The position numbers and the translations under genes were made by a program. Positions 58,701-64,000 of a DNA stretch of 64,000 nt are shown one piece after another (positions within the stretch are counted from its first letter, which is position 1; each line of letters opens with the position of its first letter). The DNA comes from Hoplostethus atlanticus (lineage: Eukaryota > Chordata > Actinopteri > Trachichthyiformes > Trachichthyidae). The stretch lies in the NCBI GenBank assembly GCA_034670405.1, contig JAXDDX010000144.1, positions 791,501-855,500 on the forward strand, in the 5' to 3' direction. The notes under the pieces are model-generated. The model did not search any database. It was not told the DNA's origin and was given only the letters and a program-made list of their open reading frames with translations.

Positions 58701-59939
58701 AAAAAATACACACCACTGAACAAGAAAATAGGCCCAGAACTGCAAGGTACATCGCCAATAGCTGCTTTTTTTTTTGTTAGTGTTTCAGGGTGGATTTATC
58801 CTTTAAAGGAAATATTCAAGTCATTTCAACTCACTGCTCTGCTAGAAACACTATGCTTTATTAAATTCGGGAGTGAACTTTGGAAGTACCCTGCTGGCTG
58901 GCAGAGGACTTGTGGTTTGGATCGGGGGAAGTCAGATGTTGGATGCTATTTTGAAGATTATCCAAATTAAACAACAATCTTAGACAAATAAATATAGAAT
59001 TTCTTTTCAAACTAATTCTCTTTTCGACTCAAAGGTATACTTAATTTTACTCTTTAGGGTTAGGTCTAATGAGGGGACAATTTAGTGACAGGATCAACAT
59101 AAAGTAGCAGGGTTTTTTTAGGTCAGGTGTCAATTACTAAATAGGGCTGCTTTAGACCAGGGAATAAAATGAATAGCACAGACACTCCTGTATAATTCAG
59201 TATTACTTCAGGGAATAAGCATTTGTAGAGTGGAAAGCTGATGTATGGCCATATGATTGAAGGCATATGGTTCAACAAAATATCAAATTTCTACAACAAC
59301 TTCATTAAAAAGCGGCCATCTTACTGAGAATACTGTGATACACCAGGAAGTGCTTCATCTATCCATTCTGATTCTGTGGCTTCAGCAGGAGGCGACCACA
59401 TTTTAGTGAGCATTTGTTTTTTTAGGGTCAGGCAACATTACGGTGCATCGCAGTGACAAAGGGACAGAGGACCAAAGCCACGCCAGGCATTCTGGGATTC
59501 ATAGTACTTACTCCCTCCCTCCTCTGTCTCGTCAATGGAGGAAGAGCCAACAGAAAAGAAGGGCCTAGTTTTGGGGAGGAGCAAGGAGATACTGAGGGAA
59601 AAGCTGAGTCGTCGCTTTGCTCGAGGCCGTCCAATCGCTGAAGGGTATCGGCAGATGGGTAGCACAATGAACAGCAAATCAAAAAGCTCATTTTTGTTCA
59701 CAACAGTTCACAAATAACTCTAAATTCCAAACTATAGGATAGAGAGTGTGATGAAGGGAAAAAGAAGAGAATAACAACAACAATGAAGGATGGCGATAAA
59801 AATAAATTCTCAAGACGAGCAGAAACTCACCGTCTGTTTCACGGTGACTGATGGCGACCATAGAGATGGATTTGGTGAGGGTTTGGGGGTGGAACATGGC
59901 AGGACAGCTGGCTGTCATAGACAGGACCTGATGAGGGCT
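32825..59939 (-). CDS. akap13: AKAP13 (AKAP-Lbc) orthologue, 3' part of the gene, 30 coding exons
   Basis: Encodes the C1-DH-PH-coiled-coil half of a Rho guanine-nucleotide exchange factor that, in this family, activates RhoA and scaffolds PKA. Exons in transcript order: 59831-59939, 59512-59637, 57442-57481, 57020-57128, 55782-55944, 54767-54834, 53637-53691, 53312-53474, 52484-52590, 52096-52242, 50903-51012, 50412-50555, 48624-48749, 48049-48166, 47430-47550, 46985-47115, 46274-46350, 45472-45538, 44518-44632, 43958-44040, 43532-43723, 42637-42792, 41391-41461, 40384-40428, 36652-36702, 36251-36442, 35103-35384, 34255-34374, 33242-33470, 32825-32883. Every border is GT/AG and phases match throughout; the total is 3,576 nt. 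Stretches such as [49 protein letters not shown] and [11 protein letters not shown] match mammalian AKAP13 as I recall it, and separate it from ARHGEF2 and ARHGEF18. The N-terminal anchoring region and the start codon lie outside the window. It could be one of two teleost paralogues; this cannot be told here. Confidence 0.93.
33242..33470 (-). CDS. akap13: AKAP13 penultimate coding exon (Ser run and lysine-rich tail)
   Basis: The exon starts after TTGTAG with [23 protein letters not shown], holds an eight-serine run from a (TCC)n-type tract, and contains [27 protein letters not shown]. That matches the [18 protein letters not shown] tail of mammalian AKAP13. An open frame continues past the exon to a TAA at 33213. 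I place the donor at 33240-33241 (AAAG/GTTCAG) because the phase then joins exactly to the next exon and gives the family's C-terminus. Without splicing, the protein would end ten residues later in unrelated sequence. The donor is a weak match to consensus, so both ends may be used. Confidence 0.8.
34255..36702 (-). CDS. akap13: AKAP13 C-terminal coiled-coil exons
   Basis: Exons 36652-36702, 36251-36442, 35103-35384 and 34255-34374. [29 protein letters not shown] is followed by a serine-rich stretch, [24 protein letters not shown] and then about 94 residues of heptad-like, very charged helix ([36 protein letters not shown] and onward to [10 protein letters not shown]). This is the region that mediates oligomerisation and inhibitory contacts in AKAP-Lbc. 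The 120-bp exon adds a [18 protein letters not shown] linker. The 282-bp exon is GC-rich on the coding strand, so long open frames appear on both strands; only this frame matches the family and its splice borders. Confidence 0.9.
35470..35972. mobile_element. Tc1/mariner-type relic in an AKAP13 intron
   Basis: TTTAGAATAATAGTAAAGTC, AACTATGAAATAACACAAAA and AGTAGCCACCTTCTGGC at the left and CAGGTGTGTCCAAACTTTTG plus ACTGGTACTGTA at the right are the familiar end sequences of fish Tc1-like elements. The centre is deleted and there is no open frame. Confidence 0.65.
37191..38846 (-). CDS. LINE reverse-transcriptase frame (551 aa)
   Basis: Continues the endonuclease frame in another register: [128 protein letters not shown] (FADD catalytic box), [15 protein letters not shown] and [15 protein letters not shown]. 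It ends THTHT where it runs into the GT microsatellite. All RT blocks are present and uninterrupted. The annotated Met is internal; translation would normally begin with the endonuclease. Confidence 0.88.
   Translation of the reverse strand: MAGATDYNGLPGQTPAIVSADASLAEDLNSFYARFEASNNSASSPANNITVSATGVSSTAGDEHTLSVTEHSVRRALMRVNTRKAAGPDGISGRVLKTCANQLAPVFTTIFNISLAESVVPACFKRSTIVPVPKNASPACLNDYRPVALTSVVMKCFERLIKDYICAFLPCSMDPLQFAYRPNRSTDDAVSQVLHTTLSHLDSRKGGYVRLLFIDYSSAFNTIVPTRLAGKLIELGLNTPLCAWILDFLTARPQVVRVGRHTSNPLTLNTGSPQGCVLSPLLYSLYTHDCVARFSSNTIIKFADDTVVVGLISNNDEKAYLEEVADLSLWCQDNSLLLNVTKTKELIVDFRRTQQQRTYSPLGINGNTVERVSRYKYLGVHITEDLTWSTHTDTLVRKARQRLYHLRQLRKFKVSRRILQSFYSGAVESILTGSITAWFGSSSAQDRKALQRVVRSAERTIGTTLPTLQDLYTRRCRTRACRIMKDPHHPNNGLFQLLRSGKRLRSHAAKTERLRRSFFPQAIRTVNSDLTRAPTKTHTLPLLCTHTHTHT
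38792..40258 (-). CDS. LINE endonuclease frame (488 aa)
   Basis: Starts [20 protein letters not shown]; the first ATG lies in the foldback. A basic stretch ([19 protein letters not shown]) precedes the AP-type endonuclease: [93 protein letters not shown] and [12 protein letters not shown], so the catalytic E, D, N and SDH residues are present. The linker [30 protein letters not shown] follows, then the frame ends at a stop 55 bases inside the RT frame. A one-base loss in a C-run near 38810 would explain the separation, since CR1/L2 elements normally carry both in one protein. Confidence 0.85.
   Translation of the reverse strand: MMARPCLDAVVVAPRRLCVFLVFVFVFNIFFCSNTSALTSYERSTLLDINFCAKQRFLSTFPIDPAWPAEIVRASHNNNSGDSPTGRRRRKHRGKRSGIRNRLRVQAHRPPLPSILLANVQSLDNKLDDVRARIRFQRDMRDCNIFCLTETWLTPLVPDRVICPTESFSVFRADRTEESGKSKGGGVCFMTNNKWCNPKDIKTLSRSCSSNLEHLTISCRPFYLPREFSSVITTAVYIPPQADTDVALSDLHDVLCRHQNKHPDAAMVVAGDFNRANLKKVMPNFHQHITCATRGERTLDHCYTPFKRGYKAVSLPPFGKSDHAAIFLLPEYKQRIAREAVVTRDVKRWSDQSEAELQDALCDVDWDMFQSSSRDVSEFTEVVTSFIAMLVDTIVPTVKVRSFPNQKPWVDKSIRDALNARTAAYNSGLVSGNMDEHKAASYGLRRAVKEAKRRYRDRVESQMEQRDTRRLWQGLRTITDYQGRPPQL
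40230..40284. repeat. Perfect 25-bp foldback at the LINE 5' tip
   Basis: Arms 40230-40254 and 40260-40284 are exact reverse complements around a 5-bp centre (TCATG). The arms contain GGCGTCTAGACACGGCCGCG. The outer arm ends one base inside the target duplication. Confidence 0.95.
40384..44040 (-). CDS. akap13: AKAP13 post-PH regulatory exons
   Basis: Exons 43958-44040, 43532-43723, 42637-42792, 41391-41461 and 40384-40428. They encode [19 protein letters not shown], the helix [47 protein letters not shown], then [19 protein letters not shown] and [23 protein letters not shown]. These are near-identical to the corresponding mammalian AKAP13 blocks ([49 protein letters not shown]) as I recall them. 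The role is regulatory, with phosphorylatable RRTESDS-type sites and protein interaction; the specific partners are inference. The 45-bp exon ([10 protein letters not shown]) ends just upstream of the intron that received the L2-like LINE. Confidence 0.9.
40685..40915. mobile_element. Tc1-like end relic
   Basis: ACAGTACTGTGCAAAAGTCA followed by GAGACCACCC is a typical fish Tc1-like terminal sequence. The rest is short and non-coding. Lies in the AKAP13 intron. Confidence 0.5.
41604..41642. repeat. Perfect hairpin, 13-bp arms
   Basis: CAACCTTACCATA and TATGGTAAGGTTG around a 13-bp centre. Intronic. Confidence 0.9.
44165..44310. mobile_element. Tc1-like relic
   Basis: TTTGTGAACCCTTTTGTATT then TGCATTTCTGCATAAATTAC resembles a widespread fish Tc1-like sequence (GTGAACCCTTTGGAATTAC, TTTCTGCATAAATTGG). 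Intronic and non-coding. Confidence 0.5.
44518..47115 (-). CDS. akap13: AKAP13 PH domain exons
   Basis: Exons 46985-47115, 46274-46350, 45472-45538 and 44518-44632. The sequence [21 protein letters not shown] leads into [43 protein letters not shown] (beta strands of the PH fold), [27 protein letters not shown], and the C-terminal helix [19 protein letters not shown] with the conserved tryptophan. In the Lbc subfamily this PH domain packs on the DH domain and contacts active RhoA. A 590-bp hAT element lies in the intron between 44632 and 45472. Confidence 0.92.
44755..45344. mobile_element. Non-autonomous hAT element with 8-bp target duplication
   Basis: Ends CAAGGGTGTAAAGTACTTGA and the complement of CAGGGGTGTAAAAATTACCC; flanked by TGTCTAAG at 44747-44754 and 45345-45352. 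An 8-bp duplication is diagnostic of hAT insertion. The interior is rich in ACTTGAGTAA/TTACTTTTA repeats and has no transposase frame. It lies in the intron between two AKAP13 PH exons. Confidence 0.9.
45619..45885. repeat. Direct duplication plus 24-bp hairpin
   Basis: About 70 bp (GGCATAAAATGGTAAAATGC, CTTGCAGTTG, TATCGATTGGGCTTTCATTT) occur at about 45622-45687 and again at 45780-45843. The second copy runs into a perfect 24-bp inverted pair, 45831-45854 and 45862-45885, with a 7-base loop. Intronic. Confidence 0.85.
47430..52242 (-). CDS. akap13: AKAP13 DH (RhoGEF catalytic) domain exons
   Basis: Exons 52096-52242, 50903-51012, 50412-50555, 48624-48749, 48049-48166 and 47430-47550, roughly residues 314-569 of the visible protein. 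The DH domain opens at [23 protein letters not shown] (conserved region 1) and continues through [16 protein letters not shown], the [18 protein letters not shown] segment, [32 protein letters not shown], and the signature helix [23 protein letters not shown] (conserved region 3), ending near [14 protein letters not shown]. This surface catalyses GDP release from RhoA-type GTPases. No stop, frame break or non-consensus splice border was seen, so the exchange domain looks functional. Confidence 0.92.
49850..50225 (+). mobile_element. Retroposon-like 3' tail, unclassified
   Basis: TGGGGTTTTTCTGGGAGTTT TCCCTTGTC and TCCTTTGAGGCTTGTTTGTG-type sequence resembles the 3' parts of a common fish repeat; compare 51840-52070. 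Non-coding, intronic. Confidence 0.35.
51090..51690 (+). mobile_element. Non-LTR reverse-transcriptase fragment, clade uncertain
   Basis: A plus-strand read gives [56 protein letters not shown] and [23 protein letters not shown], matching the catalytic YMDD-type box and the KxKPxKSRSxxxxxG / KSLGxxxD segment of a group of fish reverse transcriptases. Broken by stops. Intronic, antisense to AKAP13. Confidence 0.55.
51815..52070 (+). mobile_element. Repeat 3' tail ending in GATTTGATTTTGATTTG
   Basis: TTTTGTGGGAGTTTTTCTGT, then GAAGCCCTTAGAGACTGTAA and GATTAAGGGCTATACAAATA AATGTGATTTGATT is the well-known teleost repeat tail. It may be the 3' end of the reverse-transcriptase relic just upstream, but this is not shown. 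Confidence 0.55.
52484..53691 (-). CDS. akap13: AKAP13 linker exons between C1 and DH
   Basis: Exons 53637-53691, 53312-53474 and 52484-52590. They encode [18 protein letters not shown], a serine run ([13 protein letters not shown]), [22 protein letters not shown], and [26 protein letters not shown]. The last part lines up with FLSHSTDSLNKISKVNESTESLTDEG of mammalian AKAP13, and [12 protein letters not shown] with LSKSVSIQNITG, so serine phosphosite-like positions are conserved. The segment is probably disordered and regulatory, since phosphorylation and 14-3-3 binding occur in this part of the family; the mapping to specific sites is inference. The exon at 53312-53474 ends in phase 2 and joins the 107-bp exon through a glycine codon. 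Confidence 0.88.
53040..53215. mobile_element. SINE-like repeat fragment
   Basis: AACTTACAATGAGTGAGCAG, CTAAGGGTTCAGTGTTTTGC, CTAACCACTAGTCTACAGTG and CCGCCCC follow the order of a common teleost tRNA-derived repeat. Intronic. Confidence 0.5.
53757..53884. mobile_element. Small hairpin MITE-like unit
   Basis: GTTATTCCTATAG near 53759 pairs with CTATAGGAATAAC near 53870, and CCAATCAATAT pairs roughly with ATATTGATTG inside. About 128 bp in total, intronic. Confidence 0.55.
54650..54696. repeat. (GT)n microsatellite
   Basis: About 23 units with two interruptions, in an AKAP13 intron. Confidence 0.95.
54767..55944 (-). CDS. akap13: AKAP13 C1 (phorbol-ester/DAG-type) domain, two exons, two zinc cysteines missing
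   Basis: Exons 55782-55944 and 54767-54834. A charged stretch ([20 protein letters not shown]) is followed by [17 protein letters not shown], then [15 protein letters not shown], then [15 protein letters not shown]. The C1 pattern H-x12-C-x2-C-x13-C-x2-C-x4-H-x2-C-x7-C is followed as far as the second histidine. The two last cysteines (HKGC and LASC in the mammalian protein as I recall it) are glycines here (codons GGC and GGC). Both changes fit a TGC-to-GGC step. The second zinc site should therefore be incomplete. Reading frame, splice sites and the following exons are intact, so this looks like drift of the domain in a living gene rather than a pseudogene. Confidence 0.85.
55681..55724. 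repeat. (GATA)n microsatellite
   Basis: Eleven TAGA/GATA units, 57 bp from the donor of the AKAP13 C1 exon. Confidence 0.95.
57020..59939 (-). CDS. akap13: AKAP13 exons upstream of the C1 domain (first four visible exons)
   Basis: The four exons (59831-59939, 59512-59637, 57442-57481, 57020-57128) encode a Ser/Arg-rich, probably disordered linker. Readable segments are SKSIS-type ([16 protein letters not shown]), a basic phosphosite-like [23 protein letters not shown], and [17 protein letters not shown], which corresponds to the SKTFSYIRNKM segment just before the C1 domain in mammalian AKAP13. Frames were chosen by phase: the 126-bp exon has a longer open frame in another register, but only the RRLSFSLS frame joins both neighbours. 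The 40-bp exon is a micro-exon ([12 protein letters not shown]). The acceptor of the 109-bp exon at 57128 was placed by phase; its pyrimidine tract is weak. Upstream exons lie beyond the window. Confidence 0.8.
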
Positions 59940-60346
59940 CTAAAAAATACAAGAGAAAATTCAACCCAGAGACAGGTGGTTCAGACACAAATACAAAACA
60001 AGCTTGTGTGAAAGCACTAGGGTTTGACCGATAGGGGGTTTTTGGAGGTTGATAGCAATACCGATTTTTGGAATGAAACTGCTGCTTAACTCTTTTCCCC
60101 AATAAGCATGCTTTGGTTCGGAGAATCTATATATAATAATGATAAAATAATGATTTTATTAATTAACACGCATCTGGCTCAACATGAGATGGATCAGTTG
60201 AAGTTATTCCAAGTGGCCTTAAAATCATATCTACATTCATCTACATTCACTCTGTGCATTCCTATAGAAGGAGGCTTTCTTCCTACAATTTTATTTAATT
60301 TAACTGCAATATTGTAAAGCTTTCTATGATTCTGTCTGTCCAATTT
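59940..60346. other. AKAP13 intron, nothing recognised
   Basis: AT-rich sequence upstream of the first visible AKAP13 exon, with no exon-like or repeat motif that I can support. Confidence 0.4.
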
Positions 60347-60857
60347 TTACATTGACGCAGCAACCTCTGTAAGGCAGAGGTTCCTACGCGTCAATTCAGA
60401 AAAAGACGCAGAGAAAAGAGCCTTTTTTAAAACATCATCTATCCAGGGACACGTGGCTGGACTTGCTTTGAAAGTTCTCTTCCTAAATGGTGCATGACGG
60501 TCCATCACCAAAGTAAAAGGTTGAGTAAAATACTCCATCGCATGACCCAAATTATCCTCAAGACACACTAATTCCCAAGGAATGGCAGCTAAATCTCCTT
60601 GATATTCATGATGATTCAAATTATTTTGACTACAACATGAGGTGATTTCTTCAGAGCATTGTGTTGAACTACAAAACCCAAATCTCAGTGTTTTCTTGGT
60701 TGCTAGTTGTAAATTGTGTTGCGCATTTCACCATGCGTTTTAGATTGCAAGTCTCAGTGAACCTAGGCCGTTTTATTCTATTGGTATTTCTTGTATCAAA
60801 CCAAATAATATTGAAATCACCAAAAATGAGTACTTCCTTGTTTTAATCTTTTTGCCT
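60347..60857 (-). mobile_element. L2-like LINE fragment (endonuclease to RT linker)
   Basis: Minus-strand reads give EVLIFGDFNIIWFDTRNTNRIK and MVKCATQFTTSNQENTEI (end of the endonuclease), then EYFTQPFTLVMDRHAPFRKRTFKASPATCPWIDDVLKKALF, the stretch that in L2-type elements leads to the RT. The frame is interrupted. The similarity begins mid-endonuclease right at the border of the LTR element, which suggests that the LTR element landed in this LINE copy. Confidence 0.65.
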
Positions 60858-61358
60858 TGTGATGGAGGGCAGGGTTGCAAAGCCAACCGTGGACAACCAG
60901 GGTTTCAAAAAGCTATTCTGAAGGCGAATAACCACTAAATCTGCGTGAACAGACAATGGGAAGGGAACACAAAGGCGATAAGGGAGAACTAAAATAATTC
61001 CGAGGTGCCCCTACAAGGAATATAACGCTGAACGGAAAACAACCCACTACGGGCGATAGTCTCTTAAGAACTAACAGAAAACTACCCTAACAGGCGACAA
61101 ATTCCCCTAAAGAAAAGAGACAGAAAAGAGAATAGAGCAGAGTCAATAGGTTTTCTTTAGAGAGAGAATGAGAGCGTACCGATACCGGCCAAGTGTAGTG
61201 CAAACTGACACTGAAGCGCTGAACGCAGGGAGAGGCCGGTTTATAAAGGGTGCGGTCTCATTACCAGGATGAGCGGCACCTGGTGTTAAAATGGTGAAAG
61301 GGGAAGGTCCAAAGGAACCACTGCCCCCAGTGGCTGAGTCAGTCACTGCACCATGACA
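60858..61358 (-). repeat. 3' LTR of the chromovirus
   Basis: TG...CA ends on the transcribed strand, a polypurine tract directly inside, and GC-rich promoter-like sequence (GGTTTATAAAGGG on the plus strand). The outer flank is GCCTT; the matching duplication would lie beyond the window. Confidence 0.8.
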
Positions 61359-64000
61359 GGACCCCCCCTCTAAGGGGCGGCTCCAGACGAACCTTCAGCC
61401 CCTCGTCTGCGGAAATCCCGGATAAGATCCTGATCTAAAATGTGCCGGGACGGGACCCAACAGCGCTCCTCAGGACCATAACCCTCCCAATCCACCAGGT
61501 ACTGTACATCCCTGCCCACCTGCCAACAGGCCAAAAGGCGACGCACTGTGTACGCCGGACCACCCCCTATGAGTCGAGGCGGAGGTACCTCGACCGGCGC
61601 CAAGTCACTGGTAAGGACCGGCTTGAGGCGTGACACATGGAAGGTGGGGTGAATTCTCATGGAACGGGGAAGTTGCAGACGAACCGTCACGAGGCTGATC
61701 TTACGGACGATCTTGAAAGGGCCCACAAAACGAGGTGCGAGCTTCTGGGACTCGACCCGCAATGGCAGGTCCCGTGTGGCAAGCCAGACCCGTTGGCCCA
61801 CCCGATAAGTAGGCGCAGACCGGTGACGTTGGTCGGCGAGCACCTTCTGGCGAGCAGAAGCACGCAGAAGGGATGCCCGCACCTTCCTCCACGTAGCCGG
61901 ACACCGCCGAACGAAGGATGCGGCGGATGGCACTCCTGCATCCCTCTCCAGTTCTGGAAACAGCGGTGGCTGGTAACCGAACTGGGCTTCGAACGGAGAG
62001 AGGCCCGTGGACGCGTTACGCAAGGTGTTGTGCGCATACTCTGCCCAGGCGAGGTGTCGACTCCAAGAGGAGAGATTGGAGGACACCAGGCAATGCAGTG
62101 TGTTCTCCATAGACTGGTTGGTGCGCTCAGTCTGCCCGTTGGTTTCCGGGTGGAAACCTGACGACAGGCTCACCGACACCCCCAGGAGGGAGCAAAAGGC
62201 ACGCCAAAATCGGGCAGTAAACTGGGGACCCCGATCGGACACCACATCCTGGGGAAGACCATGGAGCCGAAAGATGTGGTCGACCACCAACCGGGCGGTC
62301 TCGGGAGCGGATGGCAGCTTGGGGAGAGGGATGAAGTTGGCAGCCTTGGAGAACCTATCCACCACCACCAGGATAACAGTGTAGCCTTCTGACACCGGCA
62401 GGCCGGTGACAAAGTCCATGGCGATGTGGCTCCAAGGGCGGCTCGGGATGGGTAGTGGTCTGAGAAGACCGGACGGCGGCGGGTGTTGTGACTCCTTGTT
62501 CCGGGCGCACACTGAACAGGCCAACACAATCTCCCGCACATCCTTCTCCATCCCAGGCCACCAGAACTGTCTACCCAGGAAGTCGCGGGTCCTATGAACC
62601 CCTGGATGCCCCGCCAACCGGAATTGGTGACCCCACTGAAGCACCTGAGCATGTACCCCGGATTGCACAAACAGGCGGCCCGGAGGTCCGCCACCCGGAT
62701 CTGGCTCCAGGCGCTGAGCCTCCTGTACAACGGTCTCGATGTTCCAAGATACCGGAGCCAGGATCTGAGTGGCGGGAATAATGGGCTCCAGAGGGTGATC
62801 CTCTTCTGACCCGTCGTACAACCGGGAAAGCGCATCCGGTTTGGTGTTTTTTGACCCCGGACGGTAGGTCAGGAGAAAGTTGAACCGGGAGAAGAACAAC
62901 GAACAGCGGGCCTGCCGCGAATTACGTCGCTGAGCCCCCTGGATATATTCCAGGTTTTTATGGTCCGTCCACACTGTAAAGGGATGCTCAGCCCCCTCCA
63001 GCCAGTGACGCCACTCCTCCAGCGCCAGTTTGACTGCCAGCAGTTCCCTGTCCCCGAAGTCATAGTTCCTCTCGGCCGGGGAGAGTCCCTGGGAGAAGTA
63101 CGCACAAGGGTGCATTTTCTGGTCTAGGGGGGAACACTGCGACAGAATAGCCCCACTCCAAGCTCTGAGGCATCAACCTCCACTACAAAAGGAAGTGAGG
63201 GATTCGGGTTGGTAAGGATGGGTTCGGAGCAAACCCTCCTTTTTATCTCAGCGAACGCTGCCTCGGCCTTAGGCGTCCACTGAAAGCGAGAGGGCGCAGT
63301 CTTTCTGTTTAGTGCTGTAATCGGTGCGGCCACGGAGCTGAAGTTGCGTATGAAACGCCTGTAGAAGTTTGCGAACCCCATGAACCTTTGAACCTGCTTC
63401 ACAGACCCCGGGGTGGGCCAGTCTCTGACTGCTGACACCTTCTTGGGGTCCATCTGGAGCTTCCCTGCTGCCACAATAAAACCAAGAAAGGAGACAGAGC
63501 TAGCGTGGAAAACGCACTTCTCCGCTTTGACGAACAACCGCGCATCCAAAAGGCACTTCAGTACCTGTCTGACGTGTTCAACGTGCTCAGAAAGGGTTTT
63601 GGAAAAGATAAGAATATCGTCTAGGTAGACGAACACGAACTTCTCCAACATCTCTCTAAGCACGTCATTTACTAATGCCTGGAAAACGGCGGGGGTGCAG
63701 GTGAGGCTGAAAGGCATCACTAGGTACTCGTAGTGCCCACTATGCATGTTAAAAGCGGTCTTCCATTCGTCTCCCTCACGAATACGCACCAGGTTGTATG
63801 CGTTCCGGAGGTCGAGTTTGGAAAAGACGGATGCCCCCTGAAGGCGTTCAAACGCCAAATTCATAAGTGGAAGGGGGTACCGATTCTTCACCGTAATGCT
63901 GTTCAAACCCCTGAAATCGATGCATGGCCTTAACCCACCGTCCTTTTTCCCAACAAAAAAGAACCCAGCCCCAGCGGGTGAGGTGGAAGGCCTAATGAAC
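60858..64000 (-). mobile_element. Ty3/gypsy chromovirus, 3' part (RT, RNase H, integrase, chromodomain, 3' LTR)
   Basis: The 3' LTR is 60858-61358 (501 bp; TGTGATGG and CCATGACA at its plus-strand ends), preceded on the minus strand by a polypurine tract at 61359-61371. Upstream, pol is visible with RT from the window edge to about 63124 (catalytic [11 protein letters not shown]), RNase H about 62860-63115 ([25 protein letters not shown]), integrase about 61800-62700 (HHCC finger and D,D,E core including [12 protein letters not shown] and NGQTERTNQ), a GPY/F-type segment ([11 protein letters not shown]), and a C-terminal chromodomain about 61385-61570 ([17 protein letters not shown]). The visible part is mostly open, with about one interruption, and looks young. 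Gag, protease and the 5' LTR are beyond the window. Confidence 0.9.

Noticed and set aside
59428-59691. Alternative frame [22 protein letters not shown] for the exon 59512-59637
   Set aside because: Its phase does not fit the donor and the next exon; the RRLSFSLS frame fits both sides. I note that the alternative looks protein-like.

Overview
The window looks like a piece of a teleost fish chromosome. The evidence is a spliced vertebrate Rho-GEF gene, fish-type immune-receptor debris (finTRIM-like RING/B-box, fish NLR leucine-rich repeat and PRY/SPRY exons), abundant CA/GT/CT microsatellites, and a transposon mix typical of teleosts (Tx1-like and L2-like LINEs, hAT, Harbinger and Tc1 relics, chromovirus-type Ty3/gypsy). 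Everything here is read by eye; family names rest on motif recognition, not on searches.

Layout. From 1 to about 13.1 kb there is no recognisable host gene: dispersed repeats, two LTRs of one family (one complete solo LTR at 4803-5322 with a 5-bp target duplication), a decayed Harbinger-like DNA transposon (about 6952-8336) and long microsatellites. From 13.2 to 17.05 kb, on the minus strand, lie broken pieces of fish innate-immunity genes: a finTRIM-like RING/B-box exon, then the tail of an NLR-type gene (helical end, one LRR exon, a linker exon, a PRY/SPRY exon). Between 17.25 and 22.30 kb a tRNA-Leu(CAG) gene is split by a roughly 5-kb Tx1-like LINE. The element sits in the tRNA's own orientation, is flanked by a 14-16 bp target duplication, and its 5' junction falls directly after the anticodon. 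From 23 to 28.4 kb there is a half tRNA-Pro, a tRNA-derived SINE and a small tRNA-Leu(UAA) array (three copies, one good-looking), itself split by a probable solo LTR and an L2-like LINE fragment.

From 28.9 kb to 59.94 kb the minus strand carries the 3' portion of an AKAP13 (AKAP-Lbc) orthologue. I place 30 coding exons, all with GT/AG borders and matching phases. They sum to 3,576 nt (1,191 residues plus stop) and cover the C1 region, the DH and PH domains, the coiled coil and the lysine-rich C-terminus ending in FFC. The N-terminal anchoring part lies beyond the window. Introns hold an L2-like LINE (36921-40285, 7-bp target duplication), a hAT element (44755-45344, 8-bp target duplication) and several Tc1-like and LINE relics.

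The right end (60858-64000) is the 3' part of a chromovirus-type Ty3/gypsy element on the minus strand, abutting an L2-like endonuclease fragment that it probably interrupted.

The most notable points are the LINE in the tRNA-Leu anticodon loop, the AKAP13 C1 domain lacking its last two zinc cysteines, and the perfect 25-bp foldback at the 5' tip of the L2-like LINE.
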